Shown: positions 35,382 to 45,794, numbered from the stretch's first letter. The stretch is 64,000 nucleotides of DNA from Deltaproteobacteria bacterium (GCA_016235345.1 JACRLG010000024.1:186001-250000); one strand, 5' to 3'. Translations and numbers: made by a program. Notes: a model not told the origin generated them from the sequence alone.

Positions 35382-36674
35382 TTAGGCGAAAACACGGTTG
35401 AAGATGAAATCAACGTGTTTCAGATGGCCCTTTACGTCAAAAACCTCGTCAAGTTTTTCCCTGGGGACCAGGGCGGAAATTTCGGGATCAGCGAAAATGG
35501 CGGCCTTGAAATCGCCGTTTTCGCTCCAGGCCTTCATGGCGTGGCTCTGTACCAGCCTGTATGCATCCTCTCGCGAAAAACCGGCCTCGGCAAGCAGAAG
35601 AAGAACCTGCTGGGAAAAAATGAGCCCGCCGGAAAGGGCAAGATTTTTGGCCATTTTTTCCGGGTAGACAACGAGTTTTTCGATAAGCCCGGTAAGGCGC
35701 GCCAGCATGTAATCCAATAAAATCGTGGAATCAGGCCCGATCACCCGTTCAACGGATGAATGGCTGATGTCCCGCTCGTGCCAAAGGGCAACGTTTTCCA
35801 TGGCGGCGAAGGCGTTGGCCCTGACCACCCTGGAAAGCCCGCACAGGTTTTCGCTTCCTATGGGGTTCCTTTTGTGGGGCATGGCCGAAGAGCCCTTTTG
35901 ACCCTTGGAGAAGAATTCCTCGGCCTCGCCTACCTCGGTGCGCTGAAGATGCCTTATCTCCAGGGCGATCTTTTCAACCGAGGCCGCGCAGAGGGCCAGG
36001 GCGGTGAAAAATTCCGCGTGCCGGTCCCGCTGTACTATCTGGGTGGAAGCGGGTTCCGGGACAAGGCCCAGCTTTTCGCACACGTATTCCTCAACGCGGG
36101 GGTCTATGTTGGCGAAGGTGCCCACGGCCCCGGAAATCTTCCCGGCTGCCACGCAGTTTATCGCGGCCTCCAGGCGCTTTCTGTTGCGCTTCATCTCCTC
36201 GTACCACACGGAAAGCTTGAGGCCGAAGGTTATAGGCTCCGCGTGGATGCCGTGGGAGCGCCCCATCATGGGGGTGTACTTGTGCTCGAAGGCACGGGTT
36301 TTTATGGCTGAAAGAAGCGCATCAAGGTCTTTTATAAGGATGCCGCCGGCCTCTTTCAAAAGCCAGGCAAAGCTGGTGTCCAGAACGTCGGAGGAGGTGA
36401 GGCCCAAGTGTATGTAGCGGGATTCCGGCCCCACGTGCTCGGCCACGCTGGTTAAAAATGCGATTACGTCGTGCCTGGTCTCCTTTTCGATCTCGAAAAT
36501 CCGATCGACGGTGAAACCGGCCTTCTTCTCTATGATTTCAACGGCTTCCACGGGGATGCGCCCAAGCTCGGCCCAAGCCCGGCAGGCCAGCACTTCAACT
36601 TTCAGCCAGGCTGAAAAACGGCTTTGGTCCGTCCACAGGCGGCCCATTTCTTCTCTTGTGTAACGCTCTATCAT
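35382..36674 (-). CDS. purB: Adenylosuccinate lyase
   Basis: About 430 residues of the fumarase/aspartase superfamily. Catalyses two fumarate-releasing steps in purine synthesis (SAICAR and adenylosuccinate cleavage). The flexible signature loop is GSSAMPHKRNPIGSENLCG, and the His region is TPMMGRSHGIHAEP. ATG 36674 (MIERYTREEMG) is the usual N-terminus; the longer frame to 36728 is not needed. It follows rng by 57 bp on the same strand. Confidence 0.94.
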   Translation of the reverse strand: MIERYTREEMGRLWTDQSRFSAWLKVEVLACRAWAELGRIPVEAVEIIEKKAGFTVDRIFEIEKETRHDVIAFLTSVAEHVGPESRYIHLGLTSSDVLDTSFAWLLKEAGGILIKDLDALLSAIKTRAFEHKYTPMMGRSHGIHAEPITFGLKLSVWYEEMKRNRKRLEAAINCVAAGKISGAVGTFANIDPRVEEYVCEKLGLVPEPASTQIVQRDRHAEFFTALALCAASVEKIALEIRHLQRTEVGEAEEFFSKGQKGSSAMPHKRNPIGSENLCGLSRVVRANAFAAMENVALWHERDISHSSVERVIGPDSTILLDYMLARLTGLIEKLVVYPEKMAKNLALSGGLIFSQQVLLLLAEAGFSREDAYRLVQSHAMKAWSENGDFKAAIFADPEISALVPREKLDEVFDVKGHLKHVDFIFNRVFA

Positions 36675-36731
36675 GATTGATTCCCACGAGGTGCGGCAGG
36701 TTGTAAAAAAAAGGCGTCGGGCCGTCAAGAG

Positions 36732-38207
36732 CTATTTTTCCGGCTTGGCGCTTTCCGAGCGTATCGAGAACTGGCCCGGAGCAAGCGAAACATCGCCCTT
36801 AAGGATAATTTCAACGTGCTGCTTGGCTTCCACGTCGTAAAGGGATTTTCTCTTTTTGTTCTGAAGGTAGTCGGCCACCACAGGCGGCACGACGGCCTCC
36901 ACCAGGACCACGTCGGCCTTCTGGGCCTCGGTGCGCAGCTTGCGCAGGATGGTGAGGGAAACCGTCTCCACCGAAGGGACCGCGCCCTTGCCGTGGCAGG
37001 CCGGGCATTCTATGTAGCTGCCGTACTCCACCGGCGGGCGGATTCTCTGGCGGCTCAGTTCCAGAAGCCCGAACTTGGAGATTTTTCCTATCTTTATCCG
37101 GGCCTTGTCGCGCTTGGTGTGGTCCTTCATGGCCTTTTCAACCGAGGCCCGGTGCTTGCTGTCCCGCATGTCGATGAAATCCAGCACTATGAGCCCGCCC
37201 AGGTCGCGCAGGCGAAGCTGCCGGGCGATTTCCTCGGCGGCTTCCATGTTGGTCTGATAGGCGGTTTTTTCGACGTTGGATTCCTTGGTGGATTTGCCGG
37301 AATTGACATCGACGGTGACAAGGGCCTCGGTGGGCTGTATGACCAGGGAGCCGCCCGACTTGAGCGGAACCCGGCTTTCGAAAATGGCCGCTATCTTTCT
37401 TTCGAGCTCGTGGCGGGAGAATATGGGCTTGTCGTCCTTGTGGAGCTTAAGGATTCCGGCCCGCTTGGGGCTGGCGGCCGTTATGAACTCCGAAAGCTCG
37501 TCGAAGACCTCCTGGTCGTCCACCAGAATCTGGGAGACCTCCGGGGTCAGGTAGTCGCGCACGGCCCGTATGGCAAGGCTCATTTCCTTGTGAAGGGCCA
37601 CCGGTGCCTTGTCGGAGATTCCCTTTTTCCTTATGTTGCGCCATAGCCGCATGAGCTGCTGAATGTCTTTGGCGATGACCGTCTTGGTCTGGTCCATTCC
37701 GGCGGTGCGCACGATGAGGCCGAAGCCTTCGGGCAGTTTCACGCCCTCCACTATTTCCTTTATGCGGCTGCGTTCGGACTCGTTTTCGATCTGGCGGCTG
37801 ACGCCCTTGGTGTCCGAGCCGGGCATGAGAACCACGAAACGGCCCGCAAGGGAGATGAAGGTGGTCAGCATGGCCCCCTTTTTCCCCACAGGATCCTTGG
37901 TGACCTGCACCAGAAGCTCCTGGCCGTTTTTGAGCACGTCGTTGATCCCCGTGCCGCCGTTCGGGGTGTCCTGGTAGTAGTCGGAGTGGATTTCGTGGCG
38001 CTGGAGAAAACCGTGGCGGTCCGCGCCGTAATCGACGAAGGCGGCCTGAAGGCTTGGCTCCACGCGGGCTATGACGCCCTTGTAAATGTTGCCTTTGGTA
38101 ACCTCCCTGCCGGCGCTTTCAATATAAAAGCCTTCCAGGTGGCCGTCCTCAAGTATGGCGAAGCGGCATTCTTCAGGATCAAGGGCGTTTATGAGTATTT
38201 GGGTTGG
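36732..38207 (-). CDS. rng: Ribonuclease G (RNase E/G family)
   Basis: About 491 residues, RNase G-like in lacking the long RNase E scaffold tail. N-terminal S1 RNA-binding domain (GNIYKGVIARVEPSLQAAFV), the Mg-binding DNase I-like active region (ALVTVDVNSGKS; LGGLIVLDFIDM), and the zinc-link CPACHGKG. Processes rRNA and starts mRNA decay. ATG 38207 (MPTQILINA) is chosen because the frame upstream runs into hairpin element E, whose translated phrase recurs at other copies and is not protein. Confidence 0.93.
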   Translation of the reverse strand, partial: PTQILINALDPEECRFAILEDGHLEGFYIESAGREVTKGNIYKGVIARVEPSLQAAFVDYGADRHGFLQRHEIHSDYYQDTPNGGTGINDVLKNGQELLVQVTKDPVGKKGAMLTTFISLAGRFVVLMPGSDTKGVSRQIENESERSRIKEIVEGVKLPEGFGLIVRTAGMDQTKTVIAKDIQQLMRLWRNIRKKGISDKAPVALHKEMSLAIRAVRDYLTPEVSQILVDDQEVFDELSEFITAASPKRAGILKLHKDDKPIFSRHELERKIAAIFESRVPLKSGGSLVIQPTEALVTVDVNSGKSTKESNVEKTAYQTNMEAAEEIARQLRLRDLGGLIVLDFIDMRDSKHRASVEKAMKDHTKRDKARIKIGKISKFGLLELSRQRIRPPVEYGSYIECPACHGKGAVPSVETVSLTILRKLRTEAQKADVVLVEAVVPPVVADYLQNKKRKSLYDVEAKQHVEIILKGDVSLAPGQFSIRSESAKPEK

Positions 38208-38229
38208 CATGATCACTTTCGGGTTTATC

Positions 38230-38363
38230 AGCCTGTCTAAAAACGCGAATTGACAGTGCCCGCGCTTTAAAGCCAATTCCGTCACGTACATTTAGTACGC
38301 GTGACTCTTGGCTTGTCGCACTCCTTGCACTTCATCGCCAATATTGCGATTGGTATCCAGGCT
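38230..38363 (+). repeat. Hairpin element copy E (right arm degenerate)
   Basis: The left arm is AGCCTGTCTAAAAACG. The interior keeps AAAGCCAATTCC, CACGTACATTTAGTACGCGTG and CTCCTTGCACTTCATCG. The right arm carries extra sequence (CCAATATTGCGATTGGT) before AGGCT. It lies 22 bp upstream of rng, in its 5' region, opposite in orientation to it, and is the only copy not next to a gene's 3' end. Confidence 0.75.
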
Positions 38364-38611
38364 TCGTATCCAGCCATTTTCAACGGGCTGTTGTACATGA
38401 ACATCGGTGGGCAGGAACTCCGAAAAAGAGATTCCCCTTTCCCGCGAAATTTTACTTGATAAAGATTATTTGCGGCCAAGTCAAGCATTTCCGCCCGGAT
38501 AATCGAGACAGGCCATTTTCGCCCGGCGGGGCCATCGGTCTGTGGAACCTCCTGGAAAGAGCTCCTCACACTTTTCCGGCCCTCCAATTTGCCGATTCCG
38601 CCTGTTGCGCA

Positions 38612-38640
38612 TTGACTTTGACCCTGGTCTTTTCTATTGT
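38612..38640 (+). promoter_or_regulatory. Sigma-70-like promoter of murA
   Basis: TTGACT (38612-38617), a 17-bp spacer and TATTGT (38635-38640). This leaves a leader of about 110 nt before murA. Confidence 0.6.
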
Positions 38641-38757
38641 ATGTGTCTTTTCGGCAACACGCATTTAAGGGATTGATTCCCGCGCTGCTTTCGGGGCTTG
38701 TCCGACCCGTGCCGGGGCTAAAAAACTTTTTCGCCATAATGCTTCAGGGAAGGCGCC

Positions 38758-40014
38758 ATGTACAAGATTCTGGTGGAAGGCGGTCACCGCCTCAAAGGTG
38801 AAGTTCGGATAGGCGGCGCGAAGAACGCGGCCTTGCCCATTCTGGCCTCGGCCCTTCTGGTTGACGGCGAGTGCGTTTTCGAAAACACGCCCGATCTCAA
38901 GGACGTGAAAACCTTCATGAAGGTGATGGAGCACCTGGGCGCGAAGTGCCGGTACGAAAATCACGTGGCCGTGATAGACGCCTCGGCCTGCGAATCCAAG
39001 GAGGCGCCCTACGATCTGGTGCGCACCATGCGGGCCTCGGTGCTGGTCATAGGCCCCCTGGTGGCCCGGTGCGGCAGGGCCAGGGTGTCGCTTCCCGGAG
39101 GCTGCGCCATCGGAGCACGGCCCATCGACCTTCACCTGAAGGGCCTGGAAGCAATGGGAGCCACGGTTTCCATGGAGCACGGCTACGTGGAGGTTACAGC
39201 CGAAAGGCTCATGGGCGCTGACATCTACCTCGATATGCCCACCGTTACGGGAACCGAGAACCTCATGATGGCCGCCGCCCTGGCAAAAGGCGTCACCACG
39301 CTGCGAAACGCCGCCCGCGAGCCCGAAATAGCGGCACTTGCCGAGGTCTTGAACCTCATGGGGGCAAGGGTCACCGGAGCCGGAAGCGAGGTCGTCACCA
39401 TCACGGGCGTGGACGCCTTAAAGCCCGCCAGGTATTCCATAATCCCGGACCGCATAGAAACAGGCACCTACATGGTGGCCGCAGCCCTCACCAAGGGAGA
39501 CGTCACTTTAACCCACGTTTGCCCCGACCATCTTTCGGCGGTCATCCACAAGCTAAGGCAGGCGGGAGTCACCATTGAAACCGGAGCCGACACCATCCGG
39601 GTCATGGGACCGGAAACCATAAAGAGCGTCGATCTCACCACCCGCCCGCATCCCGGTTTTCCCACCGACATGCAGGCCCAGTTCATGGTCCTCATGTGCG
39701 TAGCAAATAGCAATTCGGTGATCAACGAGACCATCTTCGAAAACCGCTTCATCCACGTAAGCGAGCTGAAGCGCCTTGGGGCCGACATAACGGTTACCGG
39801 GAACACCGCCGTTGTGCGCGGGGTGAAGCGCCTTCTGGCCGCCCCGGTCATGGCCTCGGACCTAAGGGCCAGCGCCTGCCTTATTCTTGCAGGTCTTGTT
39901 GCGGAAGGGGTCACCGAGGTCAACCGGGTCTATCACCTGGACCGGGGCTATGAATCCATCGAAAAGAAGCTCACCGGTATCGGAGCCGTCATCCGAAGGG
40001 TCTGGGAAGACTGA
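38758..40014 (+). CDS. murA: UDP-N-acetylglucosamine 1-carboxyvinyltransferase
   Basis: 418 residues, the normal length. Transfers enolpyruvate from PEP to UDP-GlcNAc, the first committed step of peptidoglycan synthesis. The active-site Cys is present in [16 protein letters not shown] (so fosfomycin-type Cys, not Asp). N-terminal [20 protein letters not shown] is classic. Its 3' end overlaps comEC by about 65 bp. Confidence 0.97.
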   Translation: MYKILVEGGHRLKGEVRIGGAKNAALPILASALLVDGECVFENTPDLKDVKTFMKVMEHLGAKCRYENHVAVIDASACESKEAPYDLVRTMRASVLVIGPLVARCGRARVSLPGGCAIGARPIDLHLKGLEAMGATVSMEHGYVEVTAERLMGADIYLDMPTVTGTENLMMAAALAKGVTTLRNAAREPEIAALAEVLNLMGARVTGAGSEVVTITGVDALKPARYSIIPDRIETGTYMVAAALTKGDVTLTHVCPDHLSAVIHKLRQAGVTIETGADTIRVMGPETIKSVDLTTRPHPGFPTDMQAQFMVLMCVANSNSVINETIFENRFIHVSELKRLGADITVTGNTAVVRGVKRLLAAPVMASDLRASACLILAGLVAEGVTEVNRVYHLDRGYESIEKKLTGIGAVIRRVWED

Positions 40015-42442
40015 TCCCGGCTGGTTTTCCAGGCCCCTGGTCCCCCTTGCCGCCGCCTTTATCGCCGGAATCCTTCTTGGCCGCCTTTCCCCGTGGTGGG
40101 AGCCCGCGTCCATCGGCGTCATGTCGGCGGCCTTCGCCCTGGCCGGTTTCCTCGTTCTGCGCCTTAAAAGCCAGGCTCGTAGGATCGGCGCGGTGCTGGC
40201 CTTTTTTTTGTTGGGCCTTTTTCTGTATGATTCAACCGAGGCCTTTGACGTTCCTTCCGGCCATGTGGCAGGGCTTATCGACGGCTCCCAGGCGAGAGTG
40301 ACGGGAATCGTCTCCGGCCCCCTTGAAAACCGCCCGGAATGCCTACGATTCGTCCTGAAGGCGGAAAGCGTTTCAAGGGGCCGAAGGCTTTTGCGGGCCA
40401 GCGGCAACGTGAGGGTATCGGCCTATGACGTGCGCCCGGCGGTGAAATCGGGCGACCGCGTTTCCTTCGTCACCCGCCTTCGCAGAATCCAGTCCTTCAA
40501 AAATCCCGGCAGTTTCGACTACGCCGCGCACATGGCGGACAGGGACATCCTTGTCTCGGCCACGCTGGGGAAAAAATCCCGGCCCGTCATTTTTGCCGGG
40601 GCCTCCGGGAACGGCGGATTTTTTCCGGCCCTGCGGCGGGATATAGCGGATAACGTTGGCCGGGCCGCGCCGGGCCAGGGTGGAGACGTCCTATCCGCCC
40701 TGGTGACCGGGGACGTTTCGCGGATTTCAGCGGACCTGCGCCAGTCCTTCGCGGATTCCGGCACAGCCCACATCCTTTCGGTGTCCGGCCTTCACGTGGG
40801 GCTTGCCGCAGGCTTCGCCTTTTTCGTATTGAACGGGCTTCTGGGATTTTTTCCAAGCCTTGTTCTCACCGGAAAAGCCAGGCGGACGGCCCTGGTGCTG
40901 GCGGTGATACCGGCCATCCTCTACGGGTTTCTCACTGGCATGTCGCCCGCAACCCTTAGGGCGGTCATAATGGTGGGCGTCCTTTTTCTGTCATTTTATG
41001 TCAAAAGGCAGAGCGAGGCCATAAACAGCCTGGCCGCAGCCGCCCTCGCCATTCTGATCATCAGTCCCGGAAGCCTTTTTCAGATTTCGTTTCAGCTTTC
41101 CTTCCTCTCGGTATTCTTCATTCTTGTGGGCTTTCGCTCGGTTCCTTTTTTGAGGCATCGCCCAAGGGAGAGCGAACTTTTTCGCCTGTGGCTGTACCGG
41201 GTCGCCTCCCTTTTCGCCATTACGGTTTTCGCCACCCTGGCGACCCTGCCCATAGTTCTCCGGGCCTTTCAGCAGGTGAGCGTTTCCGGGTTCGCCGCCA
41301 ATTTTTTCCTGGTGCCCCTTGTGGGAACGGCGGTCCTGCCCCTCGGCCTGTCCGGCGTGGCAATACTGCCTGTCTGGCCGGAATTGGCCTCCTGGCTGTT
41401 TTCTGCGGCGGGATTTTTCATGGAATGGGGAGTTGTGGCGATACGATGGTTCGCCAGCCTTGAATTTTCAGCCGTGATGCCAGTTTTTCCAAGCGTGTTG
41501 GAATCGGTTCTCTATTATCTTTTCATATTCTGCGTGCTGAAATTCCGGCAAAGCCCATACGCCAGGGCGGGTCTTGTTTTGGTGTTCCTCGTTTTTGCGG
41601 GTGACGCGTATTATTGGTATCAGGAGCGTTTCCTTGACGAGTCTTTACGGGTGACGGTGCTGGACGTGGGCCAGGGGACAAGCGTCGTGGTGCGCTTCCC
41701 CAAGGGGCCGGTGATGCTGGCCGACGCTGGCGGGCTTACCGGGGAATCGAGCCTGAATATCGGAAAGGCGGTGGTGGCCCCTTATTTGTGGAGCCAAAAA
41801 ATCCACACGGTTGACGTGGCTTTTATCACCCACCCGGACCAGGACCACGCGGGAGGAATGCCTTTCATTCTGGAACACTTCGGCGTACGCAAGTTCTGGT
41901 CCAACGGCCAGGAGACCGAAAGCGGCACCTATGAAAAAATCATGAGCATGGTGAGCGGAAAGGGAATCGCCCGGAAGACCCACCAGGAGCTTTTTTGCGG
42001 AACCGTCATCAACGGGGTTTCCATCAAAAGCCTTTATCCGCCGCCGGAATTTACTCCGCCTCCCAACAAGCGCACAAACCAGTTCTCCCTGGTGCTCCGC
42101 CTTAAAATGGGCGAAAAGACAATATTGATAACGGGCGATGTAACCAAGCCGGGCCTGAAGAAAATGCTGAAGACCCTTGACCCCAAGGAGCTTGACTGCA
42201 CGGTGCTGGTGGTTCCCCACCACGGAGCCAAATCCTCGTTCTTGCAGGAATTCGCCGACGCCGCCCGGCCAAGGTGGGCCGTGGTGAGTGTGGGAAGGAA
42301 CAACCCCTGGAAACTGCCCCGCGAAGACGTTCTGGCCGCCTATCGCAGGGCCGGGGCCGAGATTTTCCGCACCGACCATGACGGCGCTGTCTTCATCGAA
42401 ACCGACGGAGAAACCACGGAGGTTTCCACTTTTGTGGATTGA
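39950..42442 (+). CDS. comEC: ComEC/Rec2 DNA-internalisation protein
   Basis: About 830 residues from ATG 39950. N-terminal membrane segments and a DUF4131-like domain, a central Competence domain ([34 protein letters not shown]), then a C-terminal metallo-beta-lactamase-like domain ([39 protein letters not shown]). It forms the inner-membrane channel for single-stranded DNA uptake. The start lies inside murA by 65 bp; no in-frame start with a better ribosome site is seen downstream. With dprA it suggests natural competence. Confidence 0.92.
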   Translation: MNPSKRSSPVSEPSSEGSGKTDPGWFSRPLVPLAAAFIAGILLGRLSPWWEPASIGVMSAAFALAGFLVLRLKSQARRIGAVLAFFLLGLFLYDSTEAFDVPSGHVAGLIDGSQARVTGIVSGPLENRPECLRFVLKAESVSRGRRLLRASGNVRVSAYDVRPAVKSGDRVSFVTRLRRIQSFKNPGSFDYAAHMADRDILVSATLGKKSRPVIFAGASGNGGFFPALRRDIADNVGRAAPGQGGDVLSALVTGDVSRISADLRQSFADSGTAHILSVSGLHVGLAAGFAFFVLNGLLGFFPSLVLTGKARRTALVLAVIPAILYGFLTGMSPATLRAVIMVGVLFLSFYVKRQSEAINSLAAAALAILIISPGSLFQISFQLSFLSVFFILVGFRSVPFLRHRPRESELFRLWLYRVASLFAITVFATLATLPIVLRAFQQVSVSGFAANFFLVPLVGTAVLPLGLSGVAILPVWPELASWLFSAAGFFMEWGVVAIRWFASLEFSAVMPVFPSVLESVLYYLFIFCVLKFRQSPYARAGLVLVFLVFAGDAYYWYQERFLDESLRVTVLDVGQGTSVVVRFPKGPVMLADAGGLTGESSLNIGKAVVAPYLWSQKIHTVDVAFITHPDQDHAGGMPFILEHFGVRKFWSNGQETESGTYEKIMSMVSGKGIARKTHQELFCGTVINGVSIKSLYPPPEFTPPPNKRTNQFSLVLRLKMGEKTILITGDVTKPGLKKMLKTLDPKELDCTVLVVPHHGAKSSFLQEFADAARPRWAVVSVGRNNPWKLPREDVLAAYRRAGAEIFRTDHDGAVFIETDGETTEVSTFVD

Positions 42443-42589
42443 ATGTGGGCGGGTGGAGAACCCGTATGTTCGCATTTGAAAGTCGGCAGTAAAAGTCTTT
42501 GAAACGTGGGTGGATCCGGCAGTCAGTTAAAAATGCACTTTGTTCCGCATAATGATGAGCCTTTATAACCGATTATTGGCTTTTACAAT

Positions 42590-42994
42590 CTACCAGTTTG
42601 CAAGTATTTTTTTTGCTTCTTCCTCCATCATTGGTGAACATAAAGAAAGAATCCCAACCGCATTGTAACAACCATTATGCTCACGACAATACTCAAGAAG
42701 GTCTAAGACGTGCCCACCAGGGATATGTATCTTTCTAATTAACATCTTAATGACAGGCGTAGCAATTATAACTTCTTGTGTTGGTCTTTCATGACAGAGT
42801 TGTTCCAATAATGATAAAGATAGATCGATAAATTTTCCTGTTGGTTCATTAATAAACTCAAGACAAATCATAAGGGCTGCGTTATCAGAAATCCCTGCCC
42901 CAATAGATAAAACTTTCCTCGCATCTTCTTCATTTTCGAATGGAAATGACGCATCAATAGAATCGATGAATTCAATTTCTTGTTTCGATGCCAT
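42590..42994 (-). CDS. Low-GC protein of unknown function
   Basis: 134 residues from ATG 42994 (AAAGG 8-9 nt upstream). Rich in Ile, Glu and Cys, probably all-helical (FENEEDARKVLSIGAGISDN; LLEYCREHNGCYNAVGIL), perhaps short alpha-helical repeats. The gene is strikingly AT-rich against its neighbours, which suggests recent acquisition. An in-frame extension to 43264 passes through hairpin element F and is rejected. No family recognised. Confidence 0.6.
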   Translation of the reverse strand: MASKQEIEFIDSIDASFPFENEEDARKVLSIGAGISDNAALMICLEFINEPTGKFIDLSLSLLEQLCHERPTQEVIIATPVIKMLIRKIHIPGGHVLDLLEYCREHNGCYNAVGILSLCSPMMEEEAKKILANW

Positions 42995-43036
42995 AGCACA
43001 ACCCTTTACAAACACCGAATGCGATGGATCTTCAAA

Positions 43037-43091
43037 TGAAATGCGCCTCCGGGTTTCTTTCACGTTGAAAGTGACCCGGAGGCGCATTTCA
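43037..43091 (-). terminator. 18-bp perfect inverted repeat, possible terminator
   Basis: TGAAATGCGCCTCCGGGT and ACCCGGAGGCGCATTTCA flank a 19-nt loop (43055-43073). It lies downstream of the GspE/PilB-type gene on the minus strand, beyond element F, and upstream of the low-GC gene. No strong U-tract follows. Confidence 0.55.
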
Positions 43092-43130
43092 TTGCCGATG
43101 AACCAGCCTGCCGAATGAGGCAGGATTTCA

Positions 43131-43249
43131 GCCTGGATAAAAACGATGAAATGCAAGGAAGGCGAGCGGCGCGGGAAGGAATAGTACTTGTCGTACATGA
43201 CGACCCGCGCCGCGATGCCTGACACAGCAGTTCGCGTTTTTAGACAGGC
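43131..43249 (-). repeat. Hairpin element copy F
   Basis: The arms GCCTGGATAAAAACG and CGTTTTTAGACAGGC pair. The interior reads (minus strand) CGAACTGCTGTGTCAGGC..., with middle stem GCGGCGCGGG/CCCGCGCCGC and inner GTCGT-CATGT-ACGAC. It starts 2 nt after the stop of the GspE/PilB-type gene, same orientation. Confidence 0.87.
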
Positions 43250-43251
43250 GG

Positions 43252-45615
43252 TTACTTGATACACACCTTGCGGACCTGGATCAGGTCCAGCCTTCCGGTG
43301 AATATCTTTTCGATGCCGTCCTGTTTCAGGGTGGCCATTCCGTCTTCAATGGCCTGTCCGCGAAGGGTTTCCATGGGGGCCTTCAGCTGAATCTGCTTTT
43401 TCATCTCGTCGGTGCCCATTAATAGCTCGTGGATACCGCAACGGCCCCTGTAACCGGTCTGGTTGCAGCGGTCGCAGCCCTTGGGCCGGTGAAGGGTGAG
43501 TTCCTTGGAATAGGGATAGTTGCTGTGACGCTTCCCGAACGCTTCCAGGTCGCCTTCCCCGTATTCCCTTACCAGTTCGTCGTATTGCTCGCGGGTGGGG
43601 TTGTAGGGCTCCTTGCATTCGCCGCAAAGGGTTCTTGCAAGGCGCTGTGCCAGGATGCACAAAATGGCGTCGGCGAAGTTGAAGGGGTCCATGCCCATGT
43701 CGAGAAGTCGGGTGATGGATTCCGGGGCGCTGTTGGTGTGGAGGGTGGAGAAGACAAGATGGCCTGTGAGGGACGCCTCGATGCCGATGTGGGTGGTTTC
43801 CTTGTCGCGCATTTCGCCCACCATGATGACGTCCGGGTCGGCGCGGAGAAAGGCGCGCATGGCGGCTGCGAAGTCGAAGCCGATCTTGGGCTGGACCTGC
43901 ACCTGCCGAAGTCCGGCCTGGGTGATTTCGACGGGGTCCTCGGCGGTCCAGATTTTGGTTTCGGGCTTGTTGATGAAGCCCAAGGCCGAGTGAAGGGTGG
44001 TGGTTTTACCGGAACCGGTGGGGCCGCACACGAAGATGATGCCGTAGGGCTTTTCCACGCAGGAGACGAACTCCTTGTAGTTGTGGTCGGAAAAACCCAT
44101 TTTGTCGAGGGGTATGGGCTCGCCTGCGGCCAAAATACGCATGACCACGTCTTCAAGGCCGCCGGTGGTGGGAATGGTGGCGACGCGGAGTTCGATGTCC
44201 TTGCCCCCGTACTTCTTGAACTTGATCTTGCCGTCCTGGGGCTTGCGGCGCTCGGCGATGTCGAGATCGCTCATGATCTTAAGGCGGCTTACGATGGCGT
44301 TCCGGTACTGGTACGGGATCATCTGGTACACCGTACAGGCGCCGTCTATGCGTATCCGCACCTTGGTGTTCTGCTTGCCCGGGAAGGGCTCTATGTGGAT
44401 ATCGGAAGCGTTTCTGGCGTAGGCGTCCAGTATTATCTTGTTGACGAGCTGCACGACGGCGGAGTCCTCCTCGCCCACGCGCTGCATGTCCTCGTCCATC
44501 TCCGCTTCTTCGCCCTGGAGCTGGCCAAGAATTTCGTCGATTGAGCCCAGCTCCTTTTCGTCGGTGGTGAAGAGCTTGATGAAGCCCAGGATTTCCTCCT
44601 GGAGCGATATATGGAACTCCACCGTCTTTCCGGGATAGATGGCCCGCACCATGTCCATTCGGGGAACGTCTGCGGGGTTGTCTATAGCTACGATGACCTT
44701 GCCGTCCTCCATTTTTATGGGCACCCACATGTTGTTTTTCATGAAGGGCACCTTGACGCCCTGGAGAAGGTCTCCGGGAATGGGGGTGCGGTCGTTGAAA
44801 AGCTGGTAGCCGGTGTTGTAGAATTGGGAAAGGCTGGTTAAGACGTCCTTCTTGGCCACTTTGAAGTCGCGCACCAGAAGGGTTTCCACCGGCTCCTTGC
44901 TCGATCTGGCGTCGGCCACGGCCTTTTCGAGCTCCTTGGAGGTTATGATGGAGTTGTTGATCAGGTAATCGAACTTGCTGGGACGGGCCTTCACCATCCT
45001 GCGCTGGTTGTAGAGGGCGATGCCCAGCGTCTTTGAAAGCTCGGCCACGGCCTGCTCGTCGGTGGGTCCGAAGGGCTTGTTGTCCTTCTTGTTGATGAGC
45101 TGGATCGCGCCCAGAAGGAAGGTCTTGAAGGTGATGGGGTGAGCCAGCACCTGCCTCGTCTTGTAGCCGGTCTTCTTGTCCCACCGGGCGTCGAACCGCA
45201 GGGCCGGGTCTATGGCGGTGAGTTCCTTTTCGTCGTTGACGTCCTTTACGTTCACCACCTTCTGCTTGGAAGCTGCGTAACCGGCGATGGACATATTGGC
45301 GATGGGAACCCTTATTTCGCCTATTTCGTTCCCGGACTTGTAGCGGGACACCAGCTCGCGCCTCACGCCATCCACAACGTATATGGTGACGCGGTCCACG
45401 TTGAAAATGATGCAGATGTCGTTTTTCAGGTCGATGAGGATTTCATCCAGGTTGGTGGCCGCATGGATGCGGTTGGAAAGGTCCTGGAGCTTCAACCTGT
45501 ATTCGGACAGGGTTTTGAGGCCCGTGACCTCTCCTGCTCCCGGAGGTCCCATCTTCGTCGGCGGAACCTGCGCCGGTTGGCCTGGCTGGGCTTGATTGGC
45601 CGCTTCGACTGTCAT
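43252..45615 (-). CDS. GAF-fused GspE/PilB-family secretion/pilus assembly ATPase
   Basis: About 787 residues. Residues about 40-185 are a GAF domain (NVDRVTIYVVDGVRRELVSR), about 205-350 a GspE/MshE N-domain, and about 385-780 the hexameric ATPase: Walker A CGPTGSGKTTTLH, Asp box/Walker B LRADPDVIMVGEMRD, His box STLHTNSAPESITRLLDMG, and a tetra-Cys zinc site (CGECKEP; CDRCNQTGYRGRCG). It powers a type IV pilus or type II secretion system, with a GAF sensor attached. No other pilus gene is adjacent. ATG 45615 has GGGGA upstream. Confidence 0.87.
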   Translation of the reverse strand: MTVEAANQAQPGQPAQVPPTKMGPPGAGEVTGLKTLSEYRLKLQDLSNRIHAATNLDEILIDLKNDICIIFNVDRVTIYVVDGVRRELVSRYKSGNEIGEIRVPIANMSIAGYAASKQKVVNVKDVNDEKELTAIDPALRFDARWDKKTGYKTRQVLAHPITFKTFLLGAIQLINKKDNKPFGPTDEQAVAELSKTLGIALYNQRRMVKARPSKFDYLINNSIITSKELEKAVADARSSKEPVETLLVRDFKVAKKDVLTSLSQFYNTGYQLFNDRTPIPGDLLQGVKVPFMKNNMWVPIKMEDGKVIVAIDNPADVPRMDMVRAIYPGKTVEFHISLQEEILGFIKLFTTDEKELGSIDEILGQLQGEEAEMDEDMQRVGEEDSAVVQLVNKIILDAYARNASDIHIEPFPGKQNTKVRIRIDGACTVYQMIPYQYRNAIVSRLKIMSDLDIAERRKPQDGKIKFKKYGGKDIELRVATIPTTGGLEDVVMRILAAGEPIPLDKMGFSDHNYKEFVSCVEKPYGIIFVCGPTGSGKTTTLHSALGFINKPETKIWTAEDPVEITQAGLRQVQVQPKIGFDFAAAMRAFLRADPDVIMVGEMRDKETTHIGIEASLTGHLVFSTLHTNSAPESITRLLDMGMDPFNFADAILCILAQRLARTLCGECKEPYNPTREQYDELVREYGEGDLEAFGKRHSNYPYSKELTLHRPKGCDRCNQTGYRGRCGIHELLMGTDEMKKQIQLKAPMETLRGQAIEDGMATLKQDGIEKIFTGRLDLIQVRKVCIK

Positions 45616-45794
45616 ATGGCGTCCCCATGCCTGCCCGATCGGACTAGGCGAAATGAGTTTCAGACCCAAAAAATGGTTTATTTTAAAAGGCTGTATAAAA
45701 AGTGAAATGACTGCCTGGGGCGGGATAGAAGGAGCCCGACCATGCTCCCCTGCAAAATGAAAAATAAGTTTAAAACAGGCTCGTCGGCCTAGGG

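Larger units (their letters stand above)
38208..38757. other. Divergent intergenic region rng/murA
   Basis: A 550-bp spacer. It holds hairpin element E, its mini-hairpin (38371-38390) and the murA promoter (38612-38640). The rest shows no gene; AT content rises around 38440-38480. Confidence 0.6.

Noticed and set aside
38208-38291. N-terminal extension of RNase G
   Set aside because: It is translated element E; the same phrase (YVTELALK) appears at element B.
42995-43264. N-terminal extension of the low-GC protein
   Set aside because: The added sequence is translated hairpin element F; the phrase MYDKYYSFP comes from the element.
45690-45790. Possible ninth hairpin element downstream of the small membrane gene region
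   Set aside because: Only AGGCTGTATAAAAA and GTGAAATGA resemble element ends; no conserved interior or paired arms were found.
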